A stretch of DNA of 64,000 bases from Erysipelothrix rhusiopathiae (lineage in GTDB: Bacteria; Bacillota_I; Bacilli_A; Erysipelotrichales; Erysipelotrichaceae). Under the pieces are notes generated by a model. The model was not told where the DNA came from, made no database searches, and worked only from the letters and a program-made list of their open reading frames with translations. The DNA is taken from positions 1,426,001-1,490,000 of the forward strand of contig NZ_LR134439.1 in NCBI RefSeq assembly GCF_900637845.1, in the 5' to 3' direction. Both the position numbers and the translations under genes were made by a program. Each line of letters starts with the position of its first letter. The stretch's first letter is position 1. Shown here one piece after another: positions 1-8,535 of this stretch.

Positions 1-2
1 CA

Positions 3-242
3 GGCTGGAAAAAAGTGAATCATAAGTGGTACTATCTTGAAAATTCAGGAGCGATGGCTACAGGATGGAAAAAAATTAATAATACGTGGTATTTTCTTGA
101 ACCGTCAGGAATGATGGCAACGGGATGGAAGAAAGTTAACCAGCAATGGTATTACTTTAATGATTCAGGCGCTATGATAACAGGACGGCACAAAATACAG
201 GGGAAATGGTACCGATTTAATGAGAATGGGGTCTGGTTATAA
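3..242 (+). CDS. GW-repeat cell-surface protein, C-terminal end (5' truncated by window)
   Basis: The frame is open to the left edge, so only the last 79 codons are visible. They form about four tandem repeats of roughly 20 residues with the pattern GWKK-(V/I)N-x-x-WYYL-x-x-SGAMAT, ending in a degenerate unit (ITGRHKIQGKWYRF). These are choline-binding/glucan-binding type repeats, which in this lineage anchor proteins non-covalently to the envelope. The N-terminal effector domain lies outside the window, so the function of the whole protein is unknown. The repeats closely resemble those of the protein at 32008-33828. A hairpin terminator follows directly. Confidence 0.85.
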   Translation, partial: GWKKVNHKWYYLENSGAMATGWKKINNTWYFLEPSGMMATGWKKVNQQWYYFNDSGAMITGRHKIQGKWYRFNENGVWL

Positions 243-251
243 TCGACAAAC

Positions 252-280
252 AAAAACACTTCGTTTTGGAGTGTTTTTCT
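252..280 (+). terminator. Rho-independent terminator after GW-repeat protein
   Basis: A perfect 9-bp stem (AAAAACACT/AGTGTTTTT) with a 9-nt loop ends in a T tract, 10 bp after the stop codon. Confidence 0.8.
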
Positions 281-287
281 TTGTTGA

Positions 288-316
288 TTGACAAATGTAT
301 CATGAAAATGTAATAC
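288..316 (+). promoter_or_regulatory. Promoter for dus-recQ operon
   Basis: A perfect TTGACA (288-293) is followed by a 17-bp spacer and TAATAC (311-316). The start codon lies about 140 nt downstream, giving a moderately long leader in which no clear structure was seen. Confidence 0.6.
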
Positions 317-459
317 AGATAAATTAGAGAAGCTGAGTATGAATTTAACACAATGATATACTTATACACTTTATATGTATTGAAAAAAAAGACGAAAAAT
401 GGGACAATAAGTCACAAAGGCTCTATTAAAAAGAGTAAGATATTAAGCGAGGAAGAATC

Positions 460-1443
460 ATGACACAAAATTTTTGGAAGGCACTACCAAAGCCCTTTTT
501 TATACTAGCACCGATGGAAGATGTAACGGATGTGGTATTTCGCCATGTTGTTGCGAAAGCAGCTCAACCCGATGTATATTTCACAGAATTTACAAATAGC
601 GAGAGTTATTTCCATGCGAAAGGACGAGAGAGTCTTCGTGGAAGATTGCTCTTCACAGAGGATGAACAACCGATTGTTGCTCATATTTGGGGTGATAATC
701 CTGACTATTTTCGTGATATGAGTATTGGCTTGGCTGAGATGGGGTTTCAAGGTATTGATATCAATATGGGGTGTCCTGCACCGAACGTTTTTAAACATGG
801 TCGTGGCTCGGGTCTAATTTTACGTCCCGAAGTTGCCGCTGAAATTATACAATCGGCTAAAGCAGGTGGTCTTCCTGTGAGTGTCAAAACGCGTTTAGGA
901 CATCGTGATGTTCAAGAATATAAATCATGGATTGCTCATGTGCTACGTCAAGATATTTCTAATCTATCGATACATCTTAGAACGAAGACGGAAATGAGTA
1001 AGGTTGACGCACATTGGGAGTTAATACCTGAAATCTTAAAACTTCGTGATGAAATTGCTCCGGATACCTTAATCACAATTAATGGTGATATTATGGATTA
1101 TAAAATGGGGAAAGAACTTGCAGATCTTTATGGTGTTGATGGTGTCATGATCGGTCGTGGTATTTTTCATAATCCATTCGCATTTGAAAAAGAACCGCAA
1201 GAGCATAGTGCAAAGGAACTCCTTGACCTTTTCCGCTATCATTTAGATCAATATGATTTGTATTCTGCACAAGAACCCGGCTTATCAAAACCACTACATC
1301 GTTTCTTCAAGATTTATATTCGAGAATTTAAGGGAGCTAATGATTTGCGTACAGCACTTATGGATACAAAAACCACTGATGATGCGCGTACAATTTTGGA
1401 TGCATTTGAGAAGGAACACCTTGATCTTTTACTTACAATATAA
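460..1443 (+). CDS. tRNA-dihydrouridine synthase (Dus family)
   Basis: The 327-residue FMN-dependent enzyme reduces uridine to dihydrouridine in the D-loop of tRNAs. The N-terminus carries the family signature [25 protein letters not shown] contains the catalytic cysteine (about C105), and SVKTRLGH and the late [13 protein letters not shown] are the phosphate/FMN-binding part of the TIM barrel. The GAGGAAGAATC ribosome site supports this ATG. It lies 12 bp upstream of recQ and is probably co-transcribed with it. Which tRNA position is modified cannot be told from sequence alone. Confidence 0.9.
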   Translation: MTQNFWKALPKPFFILAPMEDVTDVVFRHVVAKAAQPDVYFTEFTNSESYFHAKGRESLRGRLLFTEDEQPIVAHIWGDNPDYFRDMSIGLAEMGFQGIDINMGCPAPNVFKHGRGSGLILRPEVAAEIIQSAKAGGLPVSVKTRLGHRDVQEYKSWIAHVLRQDISNLSIHLRTKTEMSKVDAHWELIPEILKLRDEIAPDTLITINGDIMDYKMGKELADLYGVDGVMIGRGIFHNPFAFEKEPQEHSAKELLDLFRYHLDQYDLYSAQEPGLSKPLHRFFKIYIREFKGANDLRTALMDTKTTDDARTILDAFEKEHLDLLLTI

Positions 1444-1455
1444 TAAGGAGGCATC

Positions 1456-3258
1456 ATGAATACATTTCAAGTGCTACAAGATTATTTTGGATTTGACGCA
1501 TTTCGTAGTGGTCAAGAAGAAATCGTGAATACAATTTTAAACGGTCAGGATGTATTAGCGTTAATGCCAACTGGTGGTGGTAAGTCTTTATGTTATCAAG
1601 TTCCGGCAGTAATGTTGGAGGGGATTACTGTTGTTGTATCACCCTTAATTTCACTTATGAAAGATCAAGTGAATGCTTTAAACTTGATGGGGATTCCATC
1701 GGCATACATCAATAGCTCATTAAATGAAAATCAGAAAAGACTTGTTTATGAGCGTGCTCTTCAAAACCACTATAAATTAATTTACGTCGCTCCTGAACAA
1801 TTGTTGACGCAACGATTTCAAACGTTGATTCAAGGGATCACAATTTCTCAAGTTTCGGTTGATGAAGCGCATTGTGTTTCACAGTGGGGTAATGATTTTA
1901 GACCCCAATACTTAGACATACCCAAATTTATAGAGATGGTTCATCCACGTCCTGTTGTAACGGCCTTTACCGCTACCGCAACCGAACGAGTACGCGAAGA
2001 AATTAAAACAAATCTTAAACTTATTAATCCACTCGAAACGATTCAATCGTTTGATCGACCCAACTTGTTTTTCCAAACAAACGAATTGAAAGATATCGAT
2101 AAAAAAGACTATATTTTAGATTATTGTCTCAATACAAAGGATTCAGGGATTGTATATTGTCAAACTCGTAATGAAGTTGAGACCATTACAAACCTACTTC
2201 GAAGCCATCACATCGCTTCGGCAGGATATCATGGTGGTATGAATGCATCGGAACGTATTGTAAATCAAGACGCATTCATCCAAGAGAATATCCAAGTTAT
2301 GGTCGCAACGAATGCCTTTGGGATGGGCATAGATAAGTCCAATGTTCGATTTGTTATCCATCATAATATGCCTAAAGAATTGGAAGGGTATTATCAAGAA
2401 GCAGGTCGAGCTGGTCGCGATGGCCAAGTGGCAACGTGTATCTTGCTTTTTAATGGTAAAGATATTCGTACGAATCAATTTTTTATTGAACAACTTGATG
2501 AAAGTCATGATGATCAAGATTACCTTGCAGTTGTAAAAAAACGTGCCAATGATCGCTTATCTCAAATGGTCGATTACAGTAAGACAACTCAATGCCTTCG
2601 GTATAAATTAATGACTTATTTTGATGAGAAAGCACCAACTCAATGTAATCAGTGCTTTAATTGTTTAAACCATTACAAAAGTGTCAATGTAACCATGGAA
2701 GCACAGAAAATCATGTCGTGTATCTTAAGGATGCATGAGCGTTATGGAACAGGTCTGGTAATCGATGTCTTAAGAGGCGCAAAAACACAACGCATCTTAG
2801 ATTTAGATTTTCATGAGCTCAGTACATATGGAATCATGAATTCATATGATAAGTCACGCATTGAGATTATTATTCAAGGTTTAATTGATGTTGATTATAT
2901 TGAGCGTCTTACCGATCAATACAATATTTTAAAAATTACTGAAAAAGGGAAGTCATTTCTTATCAATCGCAGTGATTTAAGCATTCGTCTACCTAAAGAG
3001 AAGCAGACGCCAGAAACACGAACAACAGTTCACGAAGTAGATACAGATCTTCTTCAAGCACTTAAGTCAATTCGTAAAGAGTTGGCGGATAAACGAGGTG
3101 TACCACCCTTTATTATTTTTTCAGATGTCTCTTTAATTGATATGTGTAGCTTAATGCCTCGAAATCCAGAACAATTCTTAGCTGTAAAAGGGGTTGGGAA
3201 GAAAAAACTTGAACTTTATGGTGCCCAATTCTTAGAATGCATTCATGAATATATTTAA
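1456..3258 (+). CDS. recQ: ATP-dependent DNA helicase RecQ
   Basis: This is a full-length 600-residue RecQ-family 3'-5' helicase acting in recombination and replication-fork repair. Visible parts are an N-terminal Q-like motif, Walker A MPTGGGKSLCYQ (about residues 37-48), the DEAHC box, motif III TAFTATAT, motif VI YYQEAGRAGRDG, a zinc-binding RQC region (Cys pairs in CNQCFNC), a winged helix and a C-terminal HRDC domain (LMPRNPEQFLAVKGVG). An AAGGAGG site lies 6 nt before the ATG. It appears to form an operon with the dus gene. Confidence 0.95.
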   Translation: MNTFQVLQDYFGFDAFRSGQEEIVNTILNGQDVLALMPTGGGKSLCYQVPAVMLEGITVVVSPLISLMKDQVNALNLMGIPSAYINSSLNENQKRLVYERALQNHYKLIYVAPEQLLTQRFQTLIQGITISQVSVDEAHCVSQWGNDFRPQYLDIPKFIEMVHPRPVVTAFTATATERVREEIKTNLKLINPLETIQSFDRPNLFFQTNELKDIDKKDYILDYCLNTKDSGIVYCQTRNEVETITNLLRSHHIASAGYHGGMNASERIVNQDAFIQENIQVMVATNAFGMGIDKSNVRFVIHHNMPKELEGYYQEAGRAGRDGQVATCILLFNGKDIRTNQFFIEQLDESHDDQDYLAVVKKRANDRLSQMVDYSKTTQCLRYKLMTYFDEKAPTQCNQCFNCLNHYKSVNVTMEAQKIMSCILRMHERYGTGLVIDVLRGAKTQRILDLDFHELSTYGIMNSYDKSRIEIIIQGLIDVDYIERLTDQYNILKITEKGKSFLINRSDLSIRLPKEKQTPETRTTVHEVDTDLLQALKSIRKELADKRGVPPFIIFSDVSLIDMCSLMPRNPEQFLAVKGVGKKKLELYGAQFLECIHEYI

Positions 3259-3287
3259 AACTCGTATTCCAATTACGAGTTTTTTTT
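3258..3287 (+). terminator. Terminator after recQ
   Basis: The stem AAACTCGTA/TACGAGTTT with a 7-nt loop is followed by a run of T residues and starts at the recQ stop codon. Confidence 0.8.
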
Positions 3288-3513
3288 ATAACCACAGCAA
3301 TTCTAAAGTTAACGATTTAACGATAAAAGTTGTACAATAAACGAAATAATTCACAAGTGGTGCATGATGTGAAGCTCTAAAATCTTAAGAATCTAACCAT
3401 ATCATCAAAAATATAATCATTTGATTAACTAAAGAGTGGGTTTTACGTCAATCTGCTTGAAAATGACGAATTTTGATTAAAATATATAATATTAAGAATG
3501 TGTGGAGAGCCAA
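3288..3513. other. Intergenic stretch without recognised gene
   Basis: This roughly 225-bp A+T-rich spacer lies between recQ and the PTS-like operon. No ribosome site with an open frame was found. A TATAAT lies at 3485-3490 without a well-spaced -35, and a short inverted repeat CGTCA/TGACG lies around 3447-3468. Either could be regulatory, but neither is convincing. Confidence 0.4.
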
Positions 3514-3542
3514 TTGACAGTCATTTTAGTGCATGATAATAT
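3514..3542 (+). promoter_or_regulatory. Promoter for PTS-like permease/dehydrogenase operon
   Basis: TTGACA (3514-3519), a 17-bp spacer and TAATAT (3537-3542) lie about 48 bp before the chosen start codon. Confidence 0.65.
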
Positions 3543-3589
3543 CACTTTACACTAGTTGTTAGTTGATTCACAACTTAGAAGGGGAAATT

Positions 3590-4636
3590 ATGGAGAAAAT
3601 GAATTCCAAAGATTTTATGAATAAGATTTTACAAGGAGCAGCGATGGGGATCGTTGTTGGTTTGATTCCAAATGCAATATTTGGAGAAATTTTTAAGGCT
3701 TTAGGAAGCCACTTTGCAGTATTTGCAACATTAGCGGGGATTGTATTCGCAATTCAGTTTACAGTGCCTGTATTAGTTGGGATGTTCTCATCTCTTGAGT
3801 TTAAATTAAATGGCCTTCAAATGGCTTCTGTTATTGGAGCTGCATTTATTGGTAGTGGTGCTGCACGTCTTGTTGAAGGTGCATGGGTATTAAAAGGTAC
3901 AGGGGATTTAATCAATACAATGCTTACTGTTGCAGTCGCAATCTTAATCATTCGTTGGTATAACAACCGTATTCCGAACCTTGCAATCGTTATTACACCA
4001 ATCATTGGAGGTGTTATTCCTGGATTTATCGGTTTATTAACATTACCTTATGTTGGTAAGATCACAGGTTTATTAGGATCATTAATTGCAAACTTTACAA
4101 CGTTACAACCGCTCTTAATGATGATTCTGATTGCTGTATGTTTTGCGTTAATCATCGTTACACCGTTATCAACTGTTGCGATTGCATATGCAATTTCTCT
4201 TGCAGGTCTTGGTTCAGGAGCAGCAAACGTTGGGATTGCAGCTACTGTATTTACACTTGCTTACGGTTCATCTAAAGTTAATAACAAAGGTACAACATTT
4301 GCATTATTTTTTGCAGGTCCGAAAATGTTGATGCCTAATTACTTAAAAAATCCAATTATGTCTTTACCTATCGCAATTAATGCGGCAGTAACAGGCGTTG
4401 TTGCTTACATTTTCCAAATTCAAGGTACAACAGCATCAGCTGGTTTTGGAATTACAGGCCTTGCAGGTCCAATTAATGCTTATAGCTTTATGACTGCAAC
4501 ACCTGTTGTGCGAATTATTATCTTACTTGTTCAATACTTAGTTGTTCCATTAGGGATTGCAATGGTTACACATACAATCTTTACAAAAATGGATCTCTAT
4601 AAAAATGAAATCTTTACATTTAATTCAGGAAAATAA
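3590..4636 (+). CDS. PTS EIIC-like permease (PTS_EIIC_2 family)
   Basis: This 348-residue polytopic membrane protein has about nine hydrophobic segments and Gly-rich loops (IGGVIPGFIGLL, GFGITGLAGPINAY). The sequence matches the stand-alone EIIC-like family often called PTS_EIIC_2, which lacks fused EIIA/EIIB domains. No EIIA or EIIB gene is adjacent, so true phosphotransfer is doubtful and it may be a facilitator. The ATG at 3590 is chosen because GAAGGGGAAATT precedes it. An upstream TTG in the same frame has no ribosome site. It is co-transcribed with the dehydrogenase 21 bp downstream. The substrate is unknown. Confidence 0.75.
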   Translation: MEKMNSKDFMNKILQGAAMGIVVGLIPNAIFGEIFKALGSHFAVFATLAGIVFAIQFTVPVLVGMFSSLEFKLNGLQMASVIGAAFIGSGAARLVEGAWVLKGTGDLINTMLTVAVAILIIRWYNNRIPNLAIVITPIIGGVIPGFIGLLTLPYVGKITGLLGSLIANFTTLQPLLMMILIAVCFALIIVTPLSTVAIAYAISLAGLGSGAANVGIAATVFTLAYGSSKVNNKGTTFALFFAGPKMLMPNYLKNPIMSLPIAINAAVTGVVAYIFQIQGTTASAGFGITGLAGPINAYSFMTATPVVRIIILLVQYLVVPLGIAMVTHTIFTKMDLYKNEIFTFNSGK

Positions 4637-4657
4637 CTAACAGAAGGAGCATAAACT

Positions 4658-5653
4658 ATGTATAAATTTATCGTATTTAATGTTCGTGAAGAAGAGCGCG
4701 AACTGACACTTGATTGGGCTAAACGTAATAATGTCGAAGTTACAATGGCTGAAGGTCAATTATCAATGGACAACATCCATATGGTTGAAGGTTTTGATGG
4801 ATTATCTACTAGTCAAAATACAAAATTAGAGCCGGAAATGTATTCAATCTTAAAGGGTTACGGTATTAAACAAATTGCACAACGTAGTGCTGGGTTTGAT
4901 TACTATGATCTTGATTTAGCTACGGAAAATGGATTAATCATTACAAACGTACCAAGTTACTCACCAGAGTCAATTGCTGAATTCAGTGTTACATCTGCAT
5001 TAAGTTTAATTCGTAAACTCCGCGTGATTGAAGAAAAAACACGTCAACATGATTTCCGTTGGCAACCACAAATTCGTGCAGGTCTTTTAAAAGAAATGAC
5101 TGTAGGGGTAGTTGGTACAGGTCATATTGGTCGTAAGTCTGCGGAATTATTCAGTGCTTTTGGTGCTAAAGTGCTTGCATTTGATGTATATCAAAATGAA
5201 GAAGCAAAACAATATGTTACCTATGTTGATTCTGTAGAAGAACTTGTTTCAATGTCAGATGTTGTAAGTCTTCATGTTCCCGCAACAAAAGATAACCATC
5301 ATCAATTTAATGCGGAAATGTTCCGTAAATTTAAACCAAATGCATACTTCATTAATGCTGCACGTGGATCAGTTGTAGATACAAAAGCATTGATTGAAGC
5401 GCTTAATCAAGGACATCTTGCTGGTGCTGCATTGGATACATATGAAAACGAAAGTCCTTTTATTCCAAAAGACTTCTCAAATCAAACAATCGAAGATGAA
5501 CTATTCTTAGAAGTTTTGAATCACGAGAAAATCTTATTCACACCACATATTGCACACTATACTGATGTATCTGTGCGTAATATTATGGAATTTGCCTTGA
5601 CGTCTGTACTTGAAATTCTAGAAACAGGCACAACTGCAAACCGCGTTAACTAG
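4658..5653 (+). CDS. D-2-hydroxyacid dehydrogenase (D-lactate dehydrogenase-like)
   Basis: The 331-residue NAD-dependent enzyme interconverts 2-oxoacids and D-2-hydroxyacids, with pyruvate to D-lactate most likely. The Rossmann signature VGVVGTGHIGRKSAEL lies around residues 145-165. The substrate-binding and catalytic set is visible as INAARGSVVD (Arg), TYENESPF (Glu) and FTPHIAHYTD (His). Its length is typical of D-LdhA/VanH-like enzymes. The AGAAGGAGC ribosome site lies directly after the permease gene. Pairing with the permease suggests export or import of the hydroxyacid or its precursor, which is inference. Confidence 0.85.
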   Translation: MYKFIVFNVREEERELTLDWAKRNNVEVTMAEGQLSMDNIHMVEGFDGLSTSQNTKLEPEMYSILKGYGIKQIAQRSAGFDYYDLDLATENGLIITNVPSYSPESIAEFSVTSALSLIRKLRVIEEKTRQHDFRWQPQIRAGLLKEMTVGVVGTGHIGRKSAELFSAFGAKVLAFDVYQNEEAKQYVTYVDSVEELVSMSDVVSLHVPATKDNHHQFNAEMFRKFKPNAYFINAARGSVVDTKALIEALNQGHLAGAALDTYENESPFIPKDFSNQTIEDELFLEVLNHEKILFTPHIAHYTDVSVRNIMEFALTSVLEILETGTTANRVN

Positions 5654-5670
5654 ATATAAAATAGAATTCA

Positions 5671-5706
5671 TAAATTAAAAGACACTTTATGGTGTCTTTT
5701 AATTTA
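5671..5706 (+). terminator. Terminator after the dehydrogenase
   Basis: A perfect long stem, AAATTAAAAGACAC at 5672-5685 with its complement at 5692-5705, has a 6-nt loop and T-rich tail. It is palindromic enough to work in both directions. Confidence 0.85.
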
Positions 5707-5744
5707 TGTTTCAGAAAAAGTACAAAGGGGAAAGAAAACTAATT

Positions 5745-6788
5745 ATGAAACAGTCGAAAAAATTTGGAATTGTGTTTTTGATTTTATTAATGCTTGTTGG
5801 GTGTGGCCAAACAAAAACCGTGCCACTTAAAGCTATAACAGTGGATCATGAAAATTTGGGTATAACACTTCTAGAATTGGAACAACATGTTGTACAGAAT
5901 CTAAAAGAACGCATGAAATCATCCAAAGAATCATTTCAGATTTACGGAGAAAATATTTATACGCTAAACCTTAAACATGATGTAAATATTATGGCTCGCT
6001 TGGTTGATGAATATGTGACTGAAGTCTATTTTACGGTAGATTACGATATTAGAGAAACAGAAGATGCCACTGAAATCGGTCGGTTTATTGGGGAATCACT
6101 CAGTGAGCTTTCAAATGATTTAATGCCTTCAGTGAATCTTAAAGAGGTTATTAATACATCAAGTGATCGATATCACGATTTTAAACTTGAAGATGTATAT
6201 TATCGTTCGGATTTAATTGATGATAGTACCATTTTCTATGGCGATGCAGTCTCCGATCATATTCAGTTTTATAATGTATTTTCAAAGAAGTATGCTACGA
6301 CTGCAATGACACAACTGGGTTTCCGATATACTGAATTTAGTGATGATCTTGAATATACAGCGCATCAAAAAGAGCTCAATGATGAGGCTAAAAAGGTTGA
6401 GGAAGAAAAAATCAAAAAAGCTCAAGAAGAGGCTGATAAGAAAGAGCAAGAAAAAAAAGAGAAAGCAGCACAAGATAAAAAATCTGAGAAACCAGCGCTT
6501 TCGATGTCTCAAATTAATGCGAATCGAAAAGCAAGGGAATATTTAAACTATAGTGCATTTTCACGTGCGGGTCTGATCGAACAACTTGAGTTTGAAGGTT
6601 TTAGTGAAGACGATTCAACACGTGCCGCTGACAGTACAAATACAAATTGGAATTTACAAGCTGCTCAAAAAGCACAGGATTATCTTAATTACACAAGTTT
6701 TTCACGCGATGGTTTAATCGAACAACTTGAATTTGAAGGGTTCAGTAGTGAAGAGGCACTGTATGGTGTTGAAAAAGTAGGATATTAA
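5745..6788 (+). CDS. Lipoprotein with two Ltp-type C-terminal repeats
   Basis: The 347-residue exported lipoprotein has signal MKQSKKFGIVFLILLMLVGC with lipobox LVGC. The middle is of unknown fold (about residues 30-190). A highly charged Lys/Glu coiled coil follows (about 205-255). The C-terminus carries two near-identical repeats of about 45 residues (EYLNYSAFSRAGLIEQLEFE and DYLNYTSFSRDGLIEQLEFE). These match the Ltp family (PF07553), first known from a Streptococcus phage superinfection-exclusion lipoprotein that blocks DNA injection. The ATG at 5745 is preferred because AAAGGGGAAAG precedes it. The gene is monocistronic, between two hairpins. Confidence 0.8.
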   Translation: MKQSKKFGIVFLILLMLVGCGQTKTVPLKAITVDHENLGITLLELEQHVVQNLKERMKSSKESFQIYGENIYTLNLKHDVNIMARLVDEYVTEVYFTVDYDIRETEDATEIGRFIGESLSELSNDLMPSVNLKEVINTSSDRYHDFKLEDVYYRSDLIDDSTIFYGDAVSDHIQFYNVFSKKYATTAMTQLGFRYTEFSDDLEYTAHQKELNDEAKKVEEEKIKKAQEEADKKEQEKKEKAAQDKKSEKPALSMSQINANRKAREYLNYSAFSRAGLIEQLEFEGFSEDDSTRAADSTNTNWNLQAAQKAQDYLNYTSFSRDGLIEQLEFEGFSSEEALYGVEKVGY

Positions 6789-6793
6789 TATTT

Positions 6794-6818
6794 AAAGGTG
6801 CATGTGCACCTTTTTTTA
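6794..6818 (+). terminator. Terminator after Ltp-like lipoprotein
   Basis: The hairpin AAAGGTGC-atgt-GCACCTTT is followed by further T residues. Confidence 0.8.
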
Positions 6819-6964
6819 TGAAGTTGTACGTACCATTTGGTTATTTTTAATCTTTCTTATTAGAGAATTAATGTTGGTTTTAAGTCGTAAATGAATAATT
6901 GATGAAGTGTCCCCAAAGGATGTTTAGGAATGATAGGCTTTAGATAGGATACAAGGAGGTATAT

Positions 6965-8245
6965 ATGAAAAAAAGGTTTAGAGTTATCCTACTTACTTTA
7001 CTTATTTTTGGATTGATGCCTGCACAAACAGTACGAGCTTCATCAACATCGCTTGTAGAGCTTATGGCAGGTGGCGGCAGTGAGGGAGAGGGAGAATGGG
7101 TTGTCAATTTACGGACTGATGCAAATGATACGCTCATGCTTTCTGAATTTGAACTGGAAGTTAATGATCATACGGTATCACTGCCTATCGCTTACGGTGA
7201 TGATGATACAACATCCGTTTCTCTTATCACTGAAACAGATATTATGCCGCTTCTAAATGATAGTCAGCGAGAAGAATACAAAACCTTAAAAGCATCATAC
7301 AATCAATCAAAGCAAACTTTTGATGACACATGTGAGGTCGTTGAATCGCTTACAGAGGACACGGATGAATGCAGCATCCTTCGACAAGATGTGACGAAGG
7401 CTCTGGATGAATTGAATCTTTATTTTGAAAAAAATCTTCAATATCGTATGAAATTCAGTACACGAGATGGAAGAAAAGGTATCTATGAGTTTAAATCAGC
7501 TCAAGAATTATTTAAGACAAAACGAATTGAACTGCCTTTAGAGGAAAACACGAATAATCCCTATCCCGATTTTGACTTAAAAGAAGGAGAGTATCTTCTT
7601 ATTCGTTATGCGGGACATGGCTATTTTGGGAGTGATTATTATCGAGCTTATATTCGATTGTTTACATCGGATGATGTTTATATAGAGTCGATTGATACTT
7701 ACATCAATGGAATTAAGGCGAATACACAAAAACAAGAAAAAAATGTGTTGATTCATTCTGGTTACCCAATAACAATCTCAGAATTTGAAAGTTTTCTCTA
7801 TGATGAAGCACAATCTGAGGAAAGAGAACAATTAATTATTAAAGAAGAATATAAAGACTTATTGAGTACCGAACAGATTGATGCATTGCGAGATTTTTAC
7901 ACAATGGCAAGTCGCGCAACACCGGATCATTTGGAATATTTGAAAATTGTAGATGATATATTTAGTTTTGATATGAATATTAAAAATGGAAACGGAGATC
8001 GCGTCACGTACACGTTTAAAGATGTTTCATCTCTGAATGATGCAGTGCATGATGGTTTTATTATTAGTTTTGATCATGTTAATCTTGAAAATCATGAGGA
8101 TAAAGGTTTCAATGCAAATTCAGGAAAGGAAGCAGAGCAGTTAGAATTTGATGCGAACATCTTACCGGAAACCGGTATTGGCAATCAATCCATTATTTTA
8201 GGCTGTATTTTTATTACTTTAGGGTATTACTTGAAACGTAGTTAG
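6965..8245 (+). CDS. LPETG-anchored surface protein of unknown function
   Basis: The 426-residue protein has a signal peptide (MKKRFRVILLTLLIFGLMPA) and a complete sortase signal, ILPETG followed by a hydrophobic stretch and KRS tail. The body contains acidic helical segments, and two parts look like related modules: each has a 'D..F..Y..P..' or 'LNDxxxxEEYKxL' type stretch (around residues 75-125 and 270-320), so an internal duplication is possible. No enzymatic motif was recognised. A GGAGG site lies 6 nt upstream. The gene is flanked by terminators, so it is monocistronic. The role is probably host or matrix contact, which is inference only. Confidence 0.75.
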   Translation: MKKRFRVILLTLLIFGLMPAQTVRASSTSLVELMAGGGSEGEGEWVVNLRTDANDTLMLSEFELEVNDHTVSLPIAYGDDDTTSVSLITETDIMPLLNDSQREEYKTLKASYNQSKQTFDDTCEVVESLTEDTDECSILRQDVTKALDELNLYFEKNLQYRMKFSTRDGRKGIYEFKSAQELFKTKRIELPLEENTNNPYPDFDLKEGEYLLIRYAGHGYFGSDYYRAYIRLFTSDDVYIESIDTYINGIKANTQKQEKNVLIHSGYPITISEFESFLYDEAQSEEREQLIIKEEYKDLLSTEQIDALRDFYTMASRATPDHLEYLKIVDDIFSFDMNIKNGNGDRVTYTFKDVSSLNDAVHDGFIISFDHVNLENHEDKGFNANSGKEAEQLEFDANILPETGIGNQSIILGCIFITLGYYLKRS

Positions 8246-8268
8246 TTATGTTATTTTTATATTAGAGT

Positions 8269-8298
8269 AAAAGACACCCATTTTAGGGTGTCTTTTTG
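8269..8298 (+). terminator. Terminator after LPETG protein
   Basis: An 11-bp perfect stem AAAAGACACCC/GGGTGTCTTTT with a 6-nt loop and T tail. Confidence 0.85.
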
Positions 8299-8438
8299 TT
8301 TTAATTTCATGTACTTACTCTCAAAATGAGCCACAAATCATGAAATGTATACTAATTTTTCACGTTTCATCCTAAAATCTTAGGGTATAATGAAAATGAA
8401 TCTATTTTTAGGTCATAAGTAACATAAATTGCACAATT

Positions 8439-8477
8439 TTTTCATAGTGTTTTTTAAGTGTTTATAATGTATACATT
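8439..8477 (+). promoter_or_regulatory. citO-citG promoter with GntR-type palindromic operator
   Basis: TTTTCA (8439-8444), an 18-bp spacer and TATAAT (8463-8468) form the promoter. The perfect 12-bp palindrome AATGTATACATT (8466-8477) overlaps the end of the -10 and the likely start point. It has the GT-AC core typical of FadR/FCD-subfamily GntR operators. A half-copy (AATGTATAC) lies at 8344-8352. Autoregulation by the adjacent GntR protein is inferred. Confidence 0.5.
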
Positions 8478-8535
8478 TGAGTTCTTTCTCCATATAATGA
8501 ACTTAAATAGGTATTTTTAACAGAAGGAGGTAATG

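Noticed and set aside
3590..4636. Permease annotated as a complete sugar PTS
   Set aside because: No EIIA or EIIB domain or gene is present nearby, so only an EIIC-like permease can be claimed.
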